Assembly: GCF_003024195.1 (NCBI RefSeq)
Contig: NZ_KZ679069.1
Span: 1-42,188, forward strand
From: Streptomyces dioscori
GTDB lineage: Bacteria; Actinomycetota; Actinomycetes; Streptomycetales; Streptomycetaceae
DNA: 42,188 nt
Direction of reading: 5' to 3'
Notes under the pieces: generated by a model
Told to the model about the DNA's origin: nothing
Seen by the model: the letters and a program-made list of their open reading frames with translations, nothing else
The model's database searches: none
Position numbers and translations under genes: made by a program
Part shown: in pieces, positions 15,771-24,148 of the stretch
Numbering within the stretch: the stretch's first letter is position 1
Layout: every line of letters begins with the position of its first letter

Positions 15771-17218
15771 GCGGGCACGTCGGCCGGGAACCACGCCGGC
15801 TGACCCGATGGTGGCGCCGGCGGTCCCTGCGGGCCAGGCTGACGGTGATCGCGGCGACGGCCATCGCGGTCAGCGTGTTCGTAGCCTTCCAGGTGGCCAG
15901 CGAGCTGATGGACTGGGAGCTGAAGGACACCGCCGAGAACCAACTGCGCGCCGACTCCCGCGTCCTGGCGACGAACGCGGAGCGCGCCGGTCTGGCGCGC
16001 GTCCAGCTACCGCCGTATCCCGGATCCGGTCGGCTGGCGCGGGTCATCCTGCCCGACGGCTCGATCCGCACGCCGGCCGGCCAACCCGCGCTGCCCCCGG
16101 TCAGCGAGGACGCCGGGCGCGTGGCGCAGGGCGCGTCGGCCGACCTGATGGAGTCGAACGACAGCGACGAGGACGGCTACGTCATCTACACGCTGCGGGC
16201 GGGCGACGGCGCGGTCCAGGTGGCCCGCGTCGTCGACGACAGCCCGATCAACCAGTTCGGGTTCGGCATGCTGCTGATCGGGCTGCTCTGCGTGGTCGGT
16301 GGCGCCCTGGTCGGGCGGACCGTGGCGCGGACCGGGCTGGCACCGATCGACCGGCTGACCGCCGCCGCGGTACGTGTCGCGCACACCCGGGATCTCGACG
16401 CCGACATCCCGGATGAGGGCGGTGGTGAGATCCGGCGGCTGATCCGGTCGATCAACGACATGCTCGCCGCGCTCCGGGACTCCCGGCGGGCCCAGCGGCT
16501 GCTCGCCGAGGACGCCGCCCACGAGCTCAAGACCCCGCTCACCAGCCTGCGCCTCAACGCCGAGCTGCTGATCCGGCTCGATCGGCGCGGCACCCTGGAC
16601 AGCGCGCTGCCTGCGGAGAGCCGGACCCGGCTGCTCAACGATCTCGGCGCCCAGGTGGCCGAGTTGAGCACCCTCGTCGCCGAGCTGACCGACCTGGCGC
16701 GCGGTGACGTCAGCGACGAGAGCACCGAGGTGCTCGACCTCGCCGACGTGGTGCTGGCCGCCGCGACCCGGGCGGGTTCCCGCGTGCCCGACATCGAGGT
16801 GGCGCTCGACGTGACCTCCGTGTGGGTGAACGGGCGTCCCGCCGCGCTTGAGCGGGCGGTGCTCAACCTCATCGACAACGCCGGTAAGTGGTCCCCCACG
16901 GACCAGCCGGTCCAGGTCCGGCTCAGGGCCGAGGGCGAGTCGGCGGTGCTTGAGGTCGACGACGCCGGACCGGGCATCGACGCCGCCGACGTACCGCGGG
17001 TGTTCGACCGGTTCTACCGTGCCGACAGCGCCCGGGCGTTGCCGGGATCCGGTCTGGGACTGTCGATCGTGCAGAGGGTCGTCGACGCCCACGGCGGCCG
17101 GGCCGCTGTCGCCCGCTCCGCACGCGGTGGCGCGCTGCTTCGGGTCGACCTTCCGGCCGCGGCCCCGCCCGCCCCGGTCGCGCGCCGCGCCCCCGGGGAG
17201 GACACCGCGGCGCGCTGA
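15767..17218 (+). CDS. sensor histidine kinase (MprB/BaeS-like)
   Basis: A 483-residue membrane kinase. TM1 is about residues 24-48 ('RLTVIAATAIAVSVFVAFQV'), an extracytoplasmic sensor loop runs to about 160, TM2 is about 165-188 ('GFGMLLIGLLCVVGGALVG'), followed by a HAMP linker. H252 in 'AAHELKTPLTSLR' is the phosphoacceptor. The ATPase domain has N box 'NLIDNAGKWS', G1 'DDAGPGI', F box 'FDRFYRAD' and G2 'GSGLGLSIV'. No extra PAS domain. It signals to the response regulator upstream. It converges with the MMPL gene, whose terminator and a repeat-rich gap separate them. All essential residues are present, so it should be active. Stimulus unknown; an MMPL exporter nearby suggests envelope or drug stress. 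Confidence 0.93.
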   Translation: MSGHVGREPRRLTRWWRRRSLRARLTVIAATAIAVSVFVAFQVASELMDWELKDTAENQLRADSRVLATNAERAGLARVQLPPYPGSGRLARVILPDGSIRTPAGQPALPPVSEDAGRVAQGASADLMESNDSDEDGYVIYTLRAGDGAVQVARVVDDSPINQFGFGMLLIGLLCVVGGALVGRTVARTGLAPIDRLTAAAVRVAHTRDLDADIPDEGGGEIRRLIRSINDMLAALRDSRRAQRLLAEDAAHELKTPLTSLRLNAELLIRLDRRGTLDSALPAESRTRLLNDLGAQVAELSTLVAELTDLARGDVSDESTEVLDLADVVLAAATRAGSRVPDIEVALDVTSVWVNGRPAALERAVLNLIDNAGKWSPTDQPVQVRLRAEGESAVLEVDDAGPGIDAADVPRVFDRFYRADSARALPGSGLGLSIVQRVVDAHGGRAAVARSARGGALLRVDLPAAAPPAPVARRAPGEDTAAR

Positions 17219-17240
17219 CCCACCCCGGCGGCGCGACGCG

Positions 17241-17502
17241 GGACAAAGGGTGGCGGCCCTCGGGCATGGCCCCGCGCGGCTCACCGTCGGGGCAGGACAC
17301 CGTGATGCGGCGACCCCGGCCCCGGCCGCACCGCGCAGGACCAAAAGACGGTGGCCGTCGGGCAACGCCCCGCGCGGCCCACCACCGGGCAGGACACTGC
17401 GATGCGTCGGCCCCATCCCCGACCACACGGCTCGACCACACGACTCGACCGCACGGCTCGACCACACGGCGCAGGACCGAATGGCGGCGACCGTCGGGCC
17501 CA
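17241..17502. repeat. imperfect long repeats in the kinase-MMPL gap
   Basis: Two units of about 83 bases (about 17241-17323 and 17338-17420) share blocks such as CCCCGCGCGGC and GGGCAGGACAC, roughly 80 percent alike; a third partial copy begins near 17474. Between copies two and three sit three exact-length 13-bp tandem units (17428, 17441, 17454) of the form CGGCTCGACCACA. Function unknown; the segment lies between convergent genes. Confidence 0.65.
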
Positions 17503-17504
17503 TG

Positions 17505-17537
17505 AAAAAACCGGGACGGGCCTGGGGCCCGTCCCGG
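17505..17537 (-). terminator. intrinsic terminator of the MMPL gene
   Basis: A perfect 12-bp stem (CCGGGACGGGCC, 17511-17522, with its complement at 17526-17537) around TGG. On the minus strand it is followed by six T's (17510-17505). It lies 22 bases past the MMPL stop. Confidence 0.88.
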
Positions 17538-17558
17538 ATCTCGTCCGTGCCGCCGCGC

Positions 17559-19715
17559 TCACCGTTGCAGCGCGGGCTCCTGCTCCTCGTCGTCGGCGAG
17601 CGGCTGTTGGCCGTCCGGCAGCTCCGCCGCTGGACGGGACAGCCGGCTCGGCCACCAGATCCGGCGGCCGATCAGCAAGGTGAGGGCGGGCACCAGGACC
17701 GACCGCACCAGCAGGGCGTCGAGCAGCACGCCGAAGGCGACCAGGAACCCGACCTCGATCAGCATCACCAGCGGAAGTGTGGCGAGGACCGCGAACGTGG
17801 CCGCGAGGACCAGGCCTGCCGAGGTGATGACGCCACCGGTGGCCGACAGGGCTTTGAGTATGCCTTCTCTGGTGCCGAGACGTACGGTCTCCTCCCGGGC
17901 CCGGCTGGCCAGGAAGATGTTGTAGTCGACGCCGAGTGCCACCAGGAACAGGAATGCCAGCAGCGGCACCGAATAGTCGATTCCCTTGAACCCGAGGATC
18001 GTGTCGAAGACGAACACGCTGCCGCCGAAGGCTGCGGCGAATGAGACGATCACGGTCGCCATCAGGAGCAGCGGGGCCAGGATCGCGCGCAGCAGCAGCC
18101 CGAGGACGAGCAGGACGACGGCGAGCACCAGCGGGATCACCAGCTTCTCGTCGCGCTTGGTGGTCACCTCGGTGTCGAGATTCTCCGCACTTGGCCCACC
18201 GACGATTGCCTCTGCCCCGCTCACCGCGTGCACGGCGGTGCGTACCCGCTTGATCGTGTCGTACTCCGCGACGGTGTCCGGCGCGTCCTTCGGGAACACG
18301 GAGATGTTGGCCCAGCCACGGCTGGTCTGCTCCGGGACGGCCTGGGCCACGCCGCGAGTGTCCTTGACGATGTCGAGTACCTGCTTCTGGTGCGCCGGCC
18401 GCGTGAAGACCGTCATCGGCTGGCCGCCGAGCTCCGGGAAGTGCTGGCGCAGAACGGTGAAGCCGGTGACCGACTCCGGCGCGGACAGGAACTGGTCCTG
18501 CTCCCGCAAGGCGCCGGTGTTGCCCGCCAAACCGAGGGCGAGCACACCGAGGACTCCGAGCGAGCCGAGCGCCGCCAGCCACCGGCGGCGGCTGATGGCG
18601 GTGCCGAGCCGTCCCCACAGCCCTGGCTTCTCCTCCACGGCCGTGCTGAACCGCGGGATGGCCGGCCAGAAGATTCGCCTGCCGAGTACCACGAGCACCG
18701 CCGGGAACAGCGTCAGCATGGCCACCAGTGCGCACAGGATGCCGGCCGCACCGATCGGGCCCAACCCGCTGGTGCTGTTCAGGTCCGCGACGAGCAGGCA
18801 GAGCAGGCCGGCGACCACGGTGGCCGCGGACGCGACGATGGCCGGCGCCGCGCCGCGTAGCGCGTGGACCATCGCGACCCGGACGTTCTCATGGTGGTGC
18901 AGTGCCTCCCGATATCGAGCGATGAGCAACAGCGCGTAGTCCGTGCCGACGCCGAACACCAGGATCGTCAGCAGCGCGTTGTTCTGGTCGTTGACCACGA
19001 TGCCGAAGCCCTTGACGAGCAGGTAGACGGTCCCCATCGAGGTCAGTGCGGCCGCGCCGACGGCCACCAGCGGGATGATCCACAACACCGGGCTGCGGTA
19101 GGTGAGGATGAGCAGGAGCGTGACGACGACGATGGTGGTGAGGAGGACCTGCACGTCGATGCCGTCGAAGACGGCATCCATGTCGCCGTCGATCGCGCCA
19201 GGGCCGGTCACGTCGAGTTCCAGGCCGGAGGGGCGGTCCTTCGCGGCGTCACGCAACGGGCCGACGAGGTCCTCCGGCGCGCCGTAGGTCGTGCTCACCT
19301 CAAGGGTGAACATCATCGCCTTGCGGTCGGTGGAGGGGCTCGTCGTTGAGCCCTCGTCGTCCTCGCCGGCCGCCGCCGTCGCCTTCGGCGGGTACCGCTT
19401 GGCAAGGGTGTCGTAGTGGCGCTCGACCGTCGCGCGGTCGGCGTCGGTCATGCCGCCGGCGCGGTGGTACACGAAGACGAACGTGCTGTTGTCACCGCCG
19501 GGGAGACTGTCGTCCAGCACCGCCACCTTGGTGGACTCGGCACTGGCCGGCAAGGTGTCTACTGCGCTGTCGGTGGTGACCGAGCTCAGCTTTCCGCTCA
19601 GCGGCACCATGCTCGCCGCCAGCACCAGCCACAGGCCGATCACCAACCATGGCACCCACCGGCCTGCCAACCGGCCGGCCGGCGCTTTCCCGGACGGCGC
19701 TGCGTTGACTGCCAT
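17559..19715 (-). CDS. MMPL-family RND transporter
   Basis: A 718-residue membrane exporter with the twofold MmpL layout: TM near the start ('WLVIGLWLVLAASMVPL'), a large extracytoplasmic loop (about 45-185), a bundle of about five TM helices, a second TM plus loop from about 385, and a second bundle. The proton-relay stretches 'GVGTDYALLLIARYREAL' and 'LVALGVDYNIFLASRAREE' are both intact. Members export lipids, pigments or drugs. The ATG at 19715 has AGGAGG six bases upstream; a GTG one codon earlier is possible. It converges with the two-component genes, and its leader contains the 79-bp element also found before the amidohydrolase. It ends with a U-tract terminator. Substrate cannot be inferred. 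Confidence 0.92.
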   Translation of the reverse strand: MAVNAAPSGKAPAGRLAGRWVPWLVIGLWLVLAASMVPLSGKLSSVTTDSAVDTLPASAESTKVAVLDDSLPGGDNSTFVFVYHRAGGMTDADRATVERHYDTLAKRYPPKATAAAGEDDEGSTTSPSTDRKAMMFTLEVSTTYGAPEDLVGPLRDAAKDRPSGLELDVTGPGAIDGDMDAVFDGIDVQVLLTTIVVVTLLLILTYRSPVLWIIPLVAVGAAALTSMGTVYLLVKGFGIVVNDQNNALLTILVFGVGTDYALLLIARYREALHHHENVRVAMVHALRGAAPAIVASAATVVAGLLCLLVADLNSTSGLGPIGAAGILCALVAMLTLFPAVLVVLGRRIFWPAIPRFSTAVEEKPGLWGRLGTAISRRRWLAALGSLGVLGVLALGLAGNTGALREQDQFLSAPESVTGFTVLRQHFPELGGQPMTVFTRPAHQKQVLDIVKDTRGVAQAVPEQTSRGWANISVFPKDAPDTVAEYDTIKRVRTAVHAVSGAEAIVGGPSAENLDTEVTTKRDEKLVIPLVLAVVLLVLGLLLRAILAPLLLMATVIVSFAAAFGGSVFVFDTILGFKGIDYSVPLLAFLFLVALGVDYNIFLASRAREETVRLGTREGILKALSATGGVITSAGLVLAATFAVLATLPLVMLIEVGFLVAFGVLLDALLVRSVLVPALTLLIGRRIWWPSRLSRPAAELPDGQQPLADDEEQEPALQR

Positions 19716-19731
19716 CACTAGCCTCCTACAT

Positions 19732-19810
19732 ACGGGTTACATCGCTTATCTGGACGCCTACTTCGTACCGAGCGAACCTGAGACGACTGTTAATAGGGCC
19801 GCTCAGGCCG
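19732..19810 (-). promoter_or_regulatory. 79-bp shared upstream element, copy B (MMPL)
   Basis: Second copy of the element at 14725-14803 (70/79 identical, ungapped). It begins only 17 bases upstream of the MMPL ATG, just before the ribosome site, so its near end must be transcribed leader or lie very close to the start point. Both copies keep CCTGAG and CTCAGG 19 bases apart and TCGCT/AGCGA half-sites flanking the variable middle. Confidence 0.7.
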
Positions 19811-20142
19811 AGTTGGCCGAACCAGGTGCCCAGGTTCGGTGGTCGGGCGACAGCCTGGCGGCCCTGACCGCGGCACGACCACGGCAGTGCGTCCCCCGGC
19901 CAACACAGCCCGTACGGGCCATGCTCGGCCCGCCAGTTGCTGCTCGGACGAGCACTGTGGCGGCGGGCTACTCGCCGCCTCGCAGACGCTGCCTGACCCG
20001 TACTCCGTTCAGGACGACGTCGATCGCCGCCAGCCCGACCCCGCCTTCGAGGCAGCCGGAAGCGACGGCGCTGCTTTCGACGCCCACAGCGGCGATGCAC
20101 ACATCCATCTCGGTGGGCCACAACGGCATCCGTGTCGAGCCC
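19811..20142. other. stretch between MMPL leader and Tn3 relic
   Basis: No recognised gene. Open frames exist on both strands but lack family motifs, ribosome sites or family starts. Confidence 0.4.
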
Positions 20143-20469
20143 GTGCAGACCTCGGTCCGGCTGCTGACGTATCTGTCGGGCGCGTCGATGCGCCGGCGGA
20201 TGACGGCACCGACGAACAACGTCGAGGCGTACAACGGGTTCTCCGGGTGGCTGCGTTTCGGCAACTGCGGGGTGGCCGCTGACGATGACCTCATCGAGCC
20301 GGAGGACCTGGCGGAGCTCTCCCCGTACCTGACGGAGCACGTCATCCAGCTCGACGGCGAAGACGTGACAGAGGCGGCCTGCAGCGGGTGCCATCGGCCG
20401 CTCGGCGGGATCCGCCCAGCCCTTGACTGCGGCCCGCCTGATGTCCAACCTGCTGTTCCGCACCCGTGA
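20143..20469 (+). pseudogene. Tn3-family transposase, C-terminal remnant with internal deletion
   Basis: The frame reads 'VRLLTYLSGASMRRRMTAPTNNVEAYNGFSGWLRFGN', matching the conserved C-terminal part of Tn3 transposases ('RTxxLLxYLSdPeLRxRVTaATNKvEsyNxFskWxxFGN'), including the catalytic Glu in 'VEAYN'. After 'GVAADDD' it jumps to 'EDLAELSPYLTEHV', which in relatives lies about 45 residues later. Hence the piece that contains 'KxxxLLTNxVIFH' is deleted. No inverted repeats of Tn3 type were found around it. It ends where the CoA-transferase gene begins. Confidence 0.65.
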
Positions 20470-20543
20470 CTCCTCGGCTCGGCCAGTTGGTAAATGGCAG
20501 AGCCGAGCGAGGCGTCATCCAGGTGGCGTCGCACAATGAGCGG

Positions 20544-21911
20544 ATGACCCATACCGAGGATGCGGCCACCGCACACGCCTGGGCGGCCCTGGGGGGCCGG
20601 AGCCAGCTGGTTCAGAACGTGTCCTTCGAAGGACCGGGCGCAGTCCTGCCGTCGCGTCTGCCGGTGAGGGAGCTGGCGCGGGCCGGCGTCGGAGTGGCCT
20701 CGTTGGCGGCGGCGGAAATGCTGGCGCTGCGCAACCGCGTGCCGGTGCCCGCTGTGCGGGTGAACGAGGCGGCGGTGGCCACCGCGTTCGTCAGCGAACG
20801 CCATCTGCGAATCGCCGGCCGGGCCCCGACGTCTTTCGCCCCGCTGTCCGGGTTCTGGCAGGCGGCCGACGGCTGGGTTCGCACCCACGCCAACTACCCG
20901 CACCACCGAGCCCGGCTGCTCAGCTCCCTGGGTATCGCGGACACAGGAGGGGACCAGGCCCTGGCGGGGGTGCTTTCGAAAGAGCTGTCATCGCGACCGG
21001 CGGGGGAGGTCCAGGAGACCGTCTACGCGGCGGGCGGCCTTGCCGTGGCCGTGGCTTCCACGCCCGCTGCGGCCGTACCCGCCCTGGTCCAGACGCGGCA
21101 CGTGGGTCAGAGCGGCCCTCGACTGCTGGCGCCCGCATCGGTACCTGCCCAGGACGTGCGGGTCCTGGACCTGACCCGCGTCCTCGCCGGCCCCGTCGCC
21201 ACCCGCACACTGGCACTGCTGGGCGCCGACGTGCTGCGCGTGGACGCCCCCCAACTCCCCGAGGACCCCGATACTCACACCGACACCGGCATGGGCAAAC
21301 GCTCCACGTTGCTGGACCTCAGCAGCCCCGGCGACCGGCACGCCTTCGAGGACCTTCTCGGTCAGGCGGACGTCGTGGTGACCGGCTACCGCCCCGGCGC
21401 CCTGGACCGGCACGGACTGGCCCCGGACGCGCTCCTGGACCGGTACCCCGGCCTTGTCGTGGCCCAATTGTGCGCCTGGGACTGGTCCGGCCCCTGGGCC
21501 GAGCGTCGCGGCTTCGACAGCCTGGTCCAAGCCGGTACCGGTATCGCCGCGATCGAGGCCACGGCCGACGGCCGCCCCGGTGTACTGCCCGCGCAGGCGC
21601 TGGACCACGGAACCGGGTACCTGCTCGCCGCCGCCGTCCTCCGTGCACTGAGCGACCGTCTGAACACCGGCGGTGGACGGCATCTTCGCCTCTCCCTGGC
21701 AGGCACAGCGTCCTGGCTGCTGCACGACATCCGTCCCACCCCCGCTCAGGGCGAAGCCGACACCTACGATTCCGGAGTCTGGCTCACCGAGACCGAATCG
21801 TCCTACGGACTGCTGCGTCATGCCCTGCCCCCGGTCCACTTCAACGGTGCACCCGTGAACTGGGACCATGCACCGACCCGGTGGGGCACCGATTCGCCGA
21901 ACTGGGCCTGA
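20544..21911 (+). CDS. CaiB/BaiF-type CoA transferase
   Basis: A 455-residue family III CoA-transferase. The N-terminal half is a degenerate copy ('WAALGGRSQLV...RLPVRELARAGVGVASLAAAEMLALR', then 'PLSGFWQAADGWVRTHANYPHHRARLL'), and the second half has the typical 'VRVLDLTRVLAGPVATRTLALLGADVLRVDAP', 'KRSTLLDLSSPGDR', 'ADVVVTGYRPGALDRHGL' and 'FDSLVQAGTGIA'. Such two-part proteins of Streptomyces are common; the exact acyl-CoA is unknown. The active-site Asp of family III would lie in the 'GHGTG/DHGTGY' part ('ALDHGTGYLLAAA'). I chose ATG 20544; an upstream ATG at 20466 overlaps the Tn3 remnant. No strong ribosome site precedes either start. Confidence 0.82.
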   Translation: MTHTEDAATAHAWAALGGRSQLVQNVSFEGPGAVLPSRLPVRELARAGVGVASLAAAEMLALRNRVPVPAVRVNEAAVATAFVSERHLRIAGRAPTSFAPLSGFWQAADGWVRTHANYPHHRARLLSSLGIADTGGDQALAGVLSKELSSRPAGEVQETVYAAGGLAVAVASTPAAAVPALVQTRHVGQSGPRLLAPASVPAQDVRVLDLTRVLAGPVATRTLALLGADVLRVDAPQLPEDPDTHTDTGMGKRSTLLDLSSPGDRHAFEDLLGQADVVVTGYRPGALDRHGLAPDALLDRYPGLVVAQLCAWDWSGPWAERRGFDSLVQAGTGIAAIEATADGRPGVLPAQALDHGTGYLLAAAVLRALSDRLNTGGGRHLRLSLAGTASWLLHDIRPTPAQGEADTYDSGVWLTETESSYGLLRHALPPVHFNGAPVNWDHAPTRWGTDSPNWA

Positions 21912-22180
21912 AACCGTGACGGCCCCTGGGTCTTCAAATAACCATCGTCTACTGACGATCATGAAACCGGTCCGCGAGGGCCCGGGGTCGCCTTCAAAAA
22001 CTCCTTCAAAAACCCCGACGCTTCGACACCCTCCGATCACCGTCTCTTGAGAAGATCCGGGGAGGGAACGCACCCTCCGAGCCCTTTGCACTCCTCGTCG
22101 CCGCACCCGCTGTACGGACCGACATCAAGATTGGTCACGCTCCGGACGGTCCACCGACTACCCGCAGCACCTGGGCAGCA

Positions 22181-22564
22181 TCACTGGCTGCGCCAGGCCT
22201 CCAGGCGCTGCGCGATGGTGCGTAGGTCGGCTTCCTGGGTGCGGATGGCTTGGGCGAGTTCGTACAGGTCGTCGTCCTTGGTCTGGAGGGGTTGGCTTGA
22301 GAGATGCATGTACTGGCTGGTGCAGGCCCATCCGATGACGAGGTTGTAGTCGGTGAAGGGGCGCAGCAGCAGCGCGGTGTGCAGGAAGGTCGCGGCCCGG
22401 GAAGCGGGTTCCTCGTAGTACAGGGTGCCGCGCTCGCGCTCGAAGGTGTGCCGGTCGGCCATGAAGCCCAGCGCGCCCCAGTCGGCGATGGGCACGTTCA
22501 GCGGGGAGATCGCGGACTGGATCTGCAGGACCCAGCCGACGTCGACGCGGATGATCGCGCTCAT
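22181..22564 (-). CDS. Fic/Doc-like toxin component
   Basis: A 127-residue protein coupled to the antitoxin gene (ATGA overlap at 22561-22564). It reads 'MADRHTFERERGTLYYEEPASRAATFLHTALLLRPFTDYNLVIGWACTSQYMH', the layout of small Streptomyces proteins annotated as Fic-family toxin components: an 'RAATFLHTLxxxxPF' helix followed by 'N' and a hydrophobic helix. The catalytic Fic loop HPFxxGNGR is degenerate here ('RPFTDYNLVIG'), lacking the catalytic His and the glycine-arginine end, so AMP transfer is doubtful and another toxic mechanism or loss of activity is possible. It is Doc-sized. Confidence 0.72.
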   Translation of the reverse strand: MSAIIRVDVGWVLQIQSAISPLNVPIADWGALGFMADRHTFERERGTLYYEEPASRAATFLHTALLLRPFTDYNLVIGWACTSQYMHLSSQPLQTKDDDLYELAQAIRTQEADLRTIAQRLEAWRSQ

Positions 22565-22767
22565 CGCTGTCCTGCGGGGAAGCGCGCCTCGATGCCGGGC
22601 AGGACCCGGGCCGCTTCCGCGACAGCGCCTTCCACGAAGGCGAGCCGGTCGGCCTCCTCGACCGTCACGTCGTGGACGTGCTGCTTCAGACTCCGGCCCG
22701 TCAAGGCCGCTCGTTCCCGCAGTCGCGCCATCTCTTCTTCGCTGAATTCCACGTTGAGTGCTGGCAT
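22561..22767 (-). CDS. antitoxin of the Fic/Doc-like pair (ribbon-helix-helix type)
   Basis: A 68-residue acidic protein starting 'MPALNVEFSEEEMARLRERAALTGRSLKQHVHDVT'. The 'LNVxFSEEExxxLRxRAxxxGRSLKxxxxD' pattern is that of short ribbon-helix-helix antitoxins, where the first strand binds the DNA groove and the tail neutralises the toxin. I chose the ATG at 22767 because the pattern starts right there; 19 upstream codons are not conserved-looking and cover the operator. Three GGTACC copies at 22776-22805 lie directly upstream, as expected for an autoregulating antitoxin. It ends overlapping the toxin start by four bases. Confidence 0.78.
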   Translation of the reverse strand: MPALNVEFSEEEMARLRERAALTGRSLKQHVHDVTVEEADRLAFVEGAVAEAARVLPGIEARFPAGQR

Positions 22768-22775
22768 ATTCTCAA

Positions 22776-22805
22776 GGTACCCCATCCGGTACCGAGTGAG
22801 GTACC
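22776..22805 (-). promoter_or_regulatory. three-fold GGTACC operator of the toxin-antitoxin genes
   Basis: The palindrome GGTACC occurs at 22776, 22788 and 22800, an exact 12-base period, 9-38 bases upstream of the antitoxin start. Ribbon-helix-helix antitoxins bind short repeated palindromes cooperatively, so this is probably the autoregulatory site. Confidence 0.75.
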
Positions 22806-23326
22806 CACTGCCGCGAGGTGGCAATACGGGTGCGAGTGCCAGGCACTCACGCCGAGACCCAGCCCCGGTACAGGACTGGCCCTCTCCCGCACTCCCGGCC
22901 GCGCCACCGTACGGACTGCACGAGCCGGACCCGTCGTACGACGTCCGTCACCGCGCCCCGCTTTTCGTCAGGCCGGGGACTCGCCGGCTTTCTCGACGGT
23001 GACCGGTCCCGGCCCCCGCCCTGGCCCAGGCCCCGGACCCGGTCACCGTTGAAGTGGGTACCCAGGGCGAGCAGCCACCGCTCGACGCCGAAGTCGCCGC
23101 AACTGGTGGAGACCGGGTCGCCGTCGGGCGCGGTTATCTGCTTCGGACCCCGGACATCGCTGGCGCCGCCGGTTGGTTGTTCTGCGGTCTGGCGGATGGC
23201 CTCACCGACGTGGGCCTACGCGGCGATCATGCCGCTTGTCCCTGTGAACGGTTGTGCCCGTCGCGGACTGTGAATCGGGCTCGTGGACGCGGTGTTGTGT
23301 GCGGACGATCCGGTCGCCGTGTGTGC
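22806..23326. other. gene-poor stretch beyond the toxin-antitoxin operator
   Basis: Contains the palindrome GAGTGCC-A-GGCACTC (22834-22848) and a longer inverted repeat with arms near 22996-23009 and 23035-23049 (one-base bulge). A minus-strand frame from about 23219 to 22847 looks mildly coding-like ('DPVSTSCGDFGVERWLLALGT') but has no start codon or recognised family, so I do not call a gene. Confidence 0.45.
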
Positions 23327-23749
23327 TCAGTCGTCCCCGAAGCCGTCGTACGTGTCCGAGTTGTCGGTGGCGTCGGCGAACTCCGAGAAGTCCATGTTGG
23401 CGATGGCCAAGTTGTTGGAGACGTCGGCGTACCAACGGGTCGGAAGCCGGAATGTCCGTCCGGGTTCATCAGAGAGGTCGACGGCCAGGAGTGGATGCTC
23501 CGTGCCGGTCATGGTGGTCGCGTCAGCGAGGAACACATAGAACAGTTTGTTGTCGCCATCAGCGGCAGCATCCGCGTCGATCAGCGTCTGAACACTGACA
23601 TCGGTGAAGGAGGAGTCACTGACGAACGTTGCGTCGCGGTAGTCGCCCGATTCGCCGATCTCTGTCTGCACCACCTCCCACGCCGCCTCGTTGCTGAAGT
23701 CGGTACGAAGTACCAGTGAGGACAGATCATCGGGTTGTGGAAGGTGCAT
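23327..23749 (-). CDS. DUF6924-like protein
   Basis: A 140-residue acidic cytosolic protein starting 'MHLPQPDDLSSLVLRTDFSNEAAWEVVQTEI' and continuing 'VSDSSFTDVSVQTLIDAD', 'YVFLADATTM', 'PLLAVDLSDEPGRTFRLP', ending in an aspartate-rich tail. The 'LPxPDDxxxLVLRTDFSdxxAWxxl' opening is typical of small actinomycete proteins grouped as DUF6924; I name the family from memory of that motif. I preferred the ATG at 23749 over one three codons upstream because AAGG is correctly spaced for it. Stands alone; neighbours give no functional hint. Confidence 0.75.
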   Translation of the reverse strand: MHLPQPDDLSSLVLRTDFSNEAAWEVVQTEIGESGDYRDATFVSDSSFTDVSVQTLIDADAAADGDNKLFYVFLADATTMTGTEHPLLAVDLSDEPGRTFRLPTRWYADVSNNLAIANMDFSEFADATDNSDTYDGFGDD

Positions 23750-24148
23750 GCATGCCATCCTTGCACCCGAGGACAAACGTCGCTAAGGCAGCACCAGAAG
23801 TGACTGGATCAAGGCCGGAGGGCAGGCGGGGCCTTGCTGTTGCGGTAGGCATCGAGCTCAGGGACGGCAGGCGGCGCTCACCGCGGCACAGCGCAGGGCG
23901 GCGGCCGATCCTGGTCGCCGGTCATGGCCCACCCGTCACCATCGCGAGTCGGCGGTAGACGTAAGAGCGTCTTTCCAGCCGTTCGACCTGGGCGAGCACC
24001 CGGTGGCGGGCGTCCAGCGAACGCAAGTGCTCCAAGAAAGCGCGTCTGTTCGTGTGTGCCGACAGTCTGGTCCGCCATTGCGTGGGCCCTGTGACCAGGT
24101 CCGCAAGGCCTGGCCCACAGAGCTACCGCATTACCGTGTACGTGGTTC
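23750..24148. other. stretch with a coding-like minus-strand remnant and a hairpin
   Basis: On the minus strand a frame ending at TGA 23922-23924 reads 'RRAFLEHLRSLDARHRVLAQ' and 'VERLERRSYVYRRLAMVTGG', which has protein-like composition, but it lacks an ATG/GTG start and known family; possibly the tail of a lost gene. A stem of GTGGGCC and GGCCCAC (24082-24118 region), with an inner CCAGG/CCTGG, lies at its upstream end. Confidence 0.35.

Noticed and set aside
16007..17503. 498-codon minus-strand frame opposite the histidine kinase
   Set aside because: Shadow of the kinase, whose motifs are all intact on the plus strand.
17281..18735. 484-codon minus-strand frame within the MMPL region
   Set aside because: Out-of-frame shadow of the MMPL gene, arginine-rich and without motifs.
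20466..20543. Upstream ATG for the CoA-transferase
   Set aside because: The added 26 residues overlap the Tn3 remnant and do not look like family sequence; ATG 20544 preferred.
22847..23219. Possible minus-strand gene upstream of the toxin-antitoxin pair
   Set aside because: No start codon or ribosome site in the frame, and no recognised family.
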